Positions 7,764 through 9,772 of a stretch of 9,772 bases of DNA are shown here, one piece after another. The notes under the pieces were generated by a model, which ran no database searches, was not told the DNA's origin, and was given only the letters and a program-made list of their open reading frames with translations. The stretch is from assembly GCA_945885645.1 (NCBI GenBank), contig CAMCYV010000041.1, positions 1-9,772 of the forward strand, in the 5' to 3' direction. The first letter of the stretch is position 1. Every line of letters starts with the position of its first letter. Made by a program: the position numbers and the translations under genes. Source of the stretch: Bifidobacterium breve (GTDB lineage Bacteria; Actinomycetota; Actinomycetes; S36-B12).

Positions 7764-8048
7764 CTAAGAAACGTTCAGCTTTTTCAGGCGCCGACGCTCG
7801 CGCTCGGAGAGCCCACCCCAGATTCCAAAACGCTCGTCCTGTTCAAGTGCGTATTCCAGACAATCGACGCGCACCTCACATGAGAGGCACACTTTCTTGG
7901 CCTCCCGGGTACTTCCGCCTTTTTCGGGGAAGAAGGCCTCCGGATCGGTTTGTGCGCATAGGGCATGCTCCTGCCACGCGAGTTCCTCAACGTCGGATAG
8001 GGGTACAAGACCCAATACGACTCCTTGAGTTTGACGTGTATCGACCAC
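7764..8048 (-). CDS. whiB2: WhiB-family Fe-S transcriptional regulator, WhiB2/WhmD-like
   Basis: With the start chosen here the protein is 94 aa. It has the four cluster-binding cysteines Cys31, Cys54, Cys57 and Cys63 (Cys-x22-Cys-x2-Cys-x5-Cys), the EAFFPEKGGSTREAK stretch typical of the group, the GIWGG turn at 75-79, and a basic tail SERERRRLKK that contacts DNA in the family. Such proteins bind a [4Fe-4S] cluster and work with the principal sigma factor; WhiB2/WhmD orthologues control septation and are linked to fbiA in M. tuberculosis (Rv3260c-Rv3261), as here. The open frame extends to a GTG at 8108 (114 aa), but that start has no ribosome site, whereas the GTG at 8048 follows GAGGAAGGAAGAACT, a very strong one; an ATG at 8087 is a third option. 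The preferred start leaves an 83-nt leader from the predicted transcription start. Subgroup assignment rests mainly on synteny. Confidence 0.93.
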   Translation of the reverse strand: MVDTRQTQGVVLGLVPLSDVEELAWQEHALCAQTDPEAFFPEKGGSTREAKKVCLSCEVRVDCLEYALEQDERFGIWGGLSERERRRLKKLNVS

Positions 8049-8054
8049 AGTTCT

Positions 8055-8063
8055 TCCTTCCTC
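8055..8063 (-). promoter_or_regulatory. Strong ribosome binding site that sets the whiB start
   Basis: On the minus strand GAGGAAGGA (8063-8055) lies 6 nt before GTG at 8048. It pairs well with the 16S 3' end and favours this start over the upstream GTG at 8108, which has only an A/T-rich stretch before it. Confidence 0.75.
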
Positions 8064-8137
8064 GACCCAAAACTTATATCCACCCATGGGGCGTTTTCCG
8101 GCTGTCACAATTGTTGGATAAAAAGTTGCTACGCTGT

Positions 8138-8166
8138 ATTACAGGGGTGTGATTCACAAACGTCAA
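8138..8166 (-). promoter_or_regulatory. Sigma-70-type promoter for whiB and probably the leftward operon
   Basis: TTGACG (8166-8161) as -35 and TGTAAT (8143-8138) as -10 each match the consensus at five of six positions and are 17 bp apart. The start of transcription would be near 8131. This is the clearest promoter in the window. It points into whiB and, given the short gaps downstream, may also transcribe the GT2, DUF5719, DUF3499, manB and manA genes. Confidence 0.65.
8148..8158. promoter_or_regulatory. Perfect palindrome in the whiB promoter spacer, possible operator
   Basis: TGTGATTCACA is a perfect 11-bp inverted repeat (TGTGA, one base, TCACA) lying between the -35 and -10 boxes. A protein bound there would block RNA polymerase. 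Half-sites resemble those of CRP/FNR-family proteins, but those need about 6 bp between halves, so the binder would be of another kind. It could also be chance. Confidence 0.4.
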
Positions 8167-8173
8167 GCGCAAT

Positions 8174-8227
8174 ATGGACATTTTGGACACAATTCTTGAA
8201 TTTTTCGAAAAAAAGCCACTTTTTTAA
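8174..8227 (+). CDS. Possible 17-codon ORF in the whiB-cofD intergenic region
   Basis: ATG at 8174 to TAA at 8227 reads MDILDTILEFFEKKPLF. The pattern of hydrophobic residues (3, 4, 7, 8, 10, 11) against charged ones (2, 5, 9, 12, 13, 14) would make an amphipathic helix. No ribosome binding site is seen and the segment is A/T-rich with a 12-bp palindrome (TTTTTCGAAAAA, 8201-8212), so it may be only regulatory DNA. No family is recognised. Confidence 0.15.
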   Translation: MDILDTILEFFEKKPLF

Positions 8228-8311
8228 CGCGTGTGTGAGTTTTCCGAGTCTTTCGGTTCCGCGCTAAGGCCACGTGACTACCGAGAAAATAAGTAGGAAA
8301 ACTGTGCCAAG

Positions 8312-8323
8312 ATGGCGCCGTGA
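8312..8323 (+). promoter_or_regulatory. Three-codon ORF overlapping the cofD start
   Basis: ATG GCG CCG TGA (8312-8323) ends on a TGA that shares the GTGA tetranucleotide with the cofD GTG at 8320. AGGAAA at 8295-8300 lies 11 nt before the ATG, while cofD itself has no close ribosome site. Ribosomes ending here could restart on cofD. The other reading is that cofD is leaderless, with CAAGAT (8308-8313) as a poor -10 box. Neither is proven by sequence. Confidence 0.25.
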
Positions 8324-9297
8324 AAATCACTGCGTTAGCTGGTGGCATCGGCGGAGCCCGATTTTTACGCGGTCTCACCCAATCGGAAAAAGTCACCCGA
8401 GAGGTCGACGTCACCGTGATTGCCAATACGGGAGACGACATCTGGGTACATGGTCTTAGGGTCTGCCCTGACCTTGACTCCATTATGTACACCCTGGGTG
8501 GTGGCATTAGCGCAGAGCGCGGTTGGGGTCGCGAAGGTGAAACATTCACCTGTAAGGACGAACTTGCAATCTACCGTGTTGAACCAACCTGGTTCGGTTT
8601 GGGTGACAAAGACTTGGCAACCCACTTGATTCGCACAACCTCACTGAACGCGGGCTACCCGCTCAGCGAAGTGACACAGGCTTTGTGTGATCGGTGGAAG
8701 CCGGGTGTGGATTTAATCCCAATGTCGGATCAACGCTGTGAAACCCACGTTGTGGTTGACCACCCGGAAACAGGTGCGCGAGTTGCTATGCACTTCCAAG
8801 AGTGGTGGATTCGATACGGAGCCACGCTGCCCGCCCATGAATTCATTCAGGTTGGCTTGGACACTGCCCAACCCGCGCCCGGGGTCATTGACGCGATCAA
8901 CAACGCGGACCTGATCCTGCTGCCTCCGAGTAACCCGGTGGTCTCAATCGGAACAATCTTGGCTGTCCCTGGAATTCTTGATGCGATCCGAAATGCGTCC
9001 GCGCCTGTCATTGGCCTGTCACCCATCATTGATAACGCACCCGTGCGCGGAATGGCTGATGCATGCCTTCGCGCAATCAACGTGGAGACAAATGCCGCAG
9101 CGGTTGCACGCCATTACGGCAGCAGATCCAATGGTGGGATTTTGGACTACTGGTTAATTGATCAACGTGATTCGGATTCACTGGGTGAAATTGAAGAACT
9201 AGGAATCACCGCCCGCGCCATCCCGCTTCTGATGACCGATGTTAATTCTGCAGGTGCCATGGCGAACTCTGCACTCGACCTAGTACTTGGCAATTAA
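8320..9297 (+). CDS. cofD: 2-phospho-L-lactate transferase, coenzyme F420 biosynthesis
   Basis: Also named fbiA. It transfers a phospholactyl or phosphoenolpyruvyl group from its guanosine-diphosphate carrier to the deazaflavin Fo, giving F420-0 or dehydro-F420-0; mycobacterial FbiA uses the phosphoenolpyruvate-derived donor, and the sequence does not show which applies here. The 325 aa match the family length. Visible signatures are the N-terminal glycine-rich AGGIGGARFLRGL (7-19), NTGDD (36-40) and CPDLD (49-53) carrying metal/substrate acidic residues, LPPSNPVVSIGTIL (201-214), IGLSPII, and the closing MTD motif (305-307). The GTG at 8320 gives the family's usual MKITALAGGIGGARF start. There is no ribosome site close to it. 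cofE follows after 11 bp, so the two are an operon, divergent from whiB as in mycobacteria. Fo synthase and CofC genes are not in the window. Confidence 0.96.
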   Translation: MKITALAGGIGGARFLRGLTQSEKVTREVDVTVIANTGDDIWVHGLRVCPDLDSIMYTLGGGISAERGWGREGETFTCKDELAIYRVEPTWFGLGDKDLATHLIRTTSLNAGYPLSEVTQALCDRWKPGVDLIPMSDQRCETHVVVDHPETGARVAMHFQEWWIRYGATLPAHEFIQVGLDTAQPAPGVIDAINNADLILLPPSNPVVSIGTILAVPGILDAIRNASAPVIGLSPIIDNAPVRGMADACLRAINVETNAAAVARHYGSRSNGGILDYWLIDQRDSDSLGEIEELGITARAIPLLMTDVNSAGAMANSALDLVLGN

Positions 9298-9308
9298 GTC
9301 ACGTTTCG

Positions 9309-9772
9309 ATGCACACAAATGCTGGCCTACAGGTATTCGGGCTTCCCACCAATCATCAGTTTACATCAGGCGATGATCTCGTAGCGATATTCCTTAAAGC
9401 GCTCGCACCGGATAAAGAACTGAAAGACGGCGACATAATCGTGCTCACCAGCAAAGTTGTGGCAAAGTCTGAGGGTCGAGTAGTCACCGGGGTTTATGAC
9501 CGAGATGAAGCCATTCAAGGCGAAGCGAGACGCATTGTTGCAACAAAAATTCATGCTCGCGGCGTGACCACAATCGTAGAAACACACACCGGAGTAATCC
9601 TTGCTGCTGCCGGCATTGATGCAAGCAACACTGAACCCGGGACCATCGTGCTTCTTCCCATTGACCCCGATCACAGTGCGCGTGAACTTCGCGATAGCTT
9701 TGAAAGGGTAACGGGGAGGAAAGTTGGCATAGTCATTACTGACACCCTCGGCCGCGCTTGGCGACTTGGAGT
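9309..9772 (+). CDS. cofE: F420-0:gamma-glutamyl ligase, N-terminal part, cut by window edge
   Basis: Adds L-glutamate to F420-0 in a GTP-dependent step, after CofD. It is the orthologue of the CofE domain of FbiB. 154 residues are visible, with TSGDDL at 19-24, VLTSKVVAKSEGRVV at 45-59, LAAAGIDASN at 98-107, LLPIDPDHSA at 115-124 and TDTLGRAWRLG at 144-154, all family signatures. In mycobacteria FbiB has a second nitroreductase-like domain that reduces dehydro-F420-0; the window ends before this could be seen. The ATG at 9309 places the core at the usual distance from the N terminus; no clear ribosome site precedes it, and it probably relies on coupling to cofD, whose stop is 11 bp upstream. 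Confidence 0.94.
   Translation, partial: MHTNAGLQVFGLPTNHQFTSGDDLVAIFLKALAPDKELKDGDIIVLTSKVVAKSEGRVVTGVYDRDEAIQGEARRIVATKIHARGVTTIVETHTGVILAAAGIDASNTEPGTIVLLPIDPDHSARELRDSFERVTGRKVGIVITDTLGRAWRLG

Noticed and set aside
7047..7883. 278-codon open frame on the plus strand
   Set aside because: Antisense to the GT2 N terminus and the whiB end. Its Ser-rich repeats are only the complement of the 18-bp repeat, and it crosses two well-supported genes.
8148..8158. CRP/GlxR binding site at TGTGATTCACA
   Set aside because: Half-sites match, but CRP-type sites have about 6 bp between them and this has 1, so I list it only as an unassigned palindrome.
8207..8226. A-run and T-run (AAAAAAAG CCA CTTTTTT) as an intrinsic terminator
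   Set aside because: The stem would be almost only A-T pairs, with no GC-rich core, and no gene ends just before it on either strand.
8271..8276. CACGTG palindrome upstream of cofD
   Set aside because: A single 6-bp palindrome is common by chance and I see no second copy or spacing to support an operator.
1..9772. Mobile element, phage, CRISPR array, defence system or RNA gene
   Set aside because: No transposase, integrase, terminal repeats, repeat-spacer pattern, or tRNA/rRNA-like sequence was found. Gene order is the conserved actinobacterial one, which argues against a recent insertion.

Overview
This window comes from an actinobacterium of moderate GC (near half by eye). The gene order closely follows the manA - manB - whiB2 / fbiA - fbiB neighbourhood of Mycobacterium tuberculosis (Rv3255c-Rv3262), and a WhiB-family protein, DUF3499, DUF5719 and coenzyme F420 genes sit together. 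Moderate GC and short intergenic gaps suggest a compact genome, perhaps planktonic, but the sequence does not fix the genus. Six of the eight main genes start with GTG.

Leftward block (1-8166, minus strand). A near-consensus sigma-70-type promoter (8138-8166) drives a whiB2/whmD-like gene. It is followed by a large glycosyltransferase-2/membrane protein of 1110 aa, a membrane-anchored extracytoplasmic DUF5719 protein that overlaps it by 17 bp, a DUF3499 zinc-ribbon-like protein, a phosphomannomutase fused at its C terminus to a Trm112-like zinc domain, and a type I mannose-6-phosphate isomerase cut by the window edge. Gaps are 67, -17, 27, 37 and 36 bp, so one transcript is plausible. ManA and ManB interconvert fructose-6-P, mannose-6-P and mannose-1-P, the precursor of GDP-mannose. 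The glycosyltransferase and DUF5719 protein are likely envelope components, and the WhiB protein is an Fe-S transcription factor of the cell-division/development type.

Rightward block (8320-9772, plus strand). cofD/fbiA and the start of cofE/fbiB are 11 bp apart. They make F420-0 (or dehydro-F420-0) and then add glutamate. The divergent intergenic region (about 270 bp between the preferred whiB start and cofD) holds the whiB promoter with a perfect TGTGA-N-TCACA palindrome in its spacer, a possible 17-codon ORF, and a three-codon ORF that overlaps the cofD start codon.

No tRNA, rRNA, insertion sequence, CRISPR array or phage gene was seen. Points that stand out are the ManB-Trm112 fusion with loss of the usual separate neighbours, the in-frame 18-bp repeat at the glycosyltransferase N terminus, and the operator-like palindrome in the whiB promoter.
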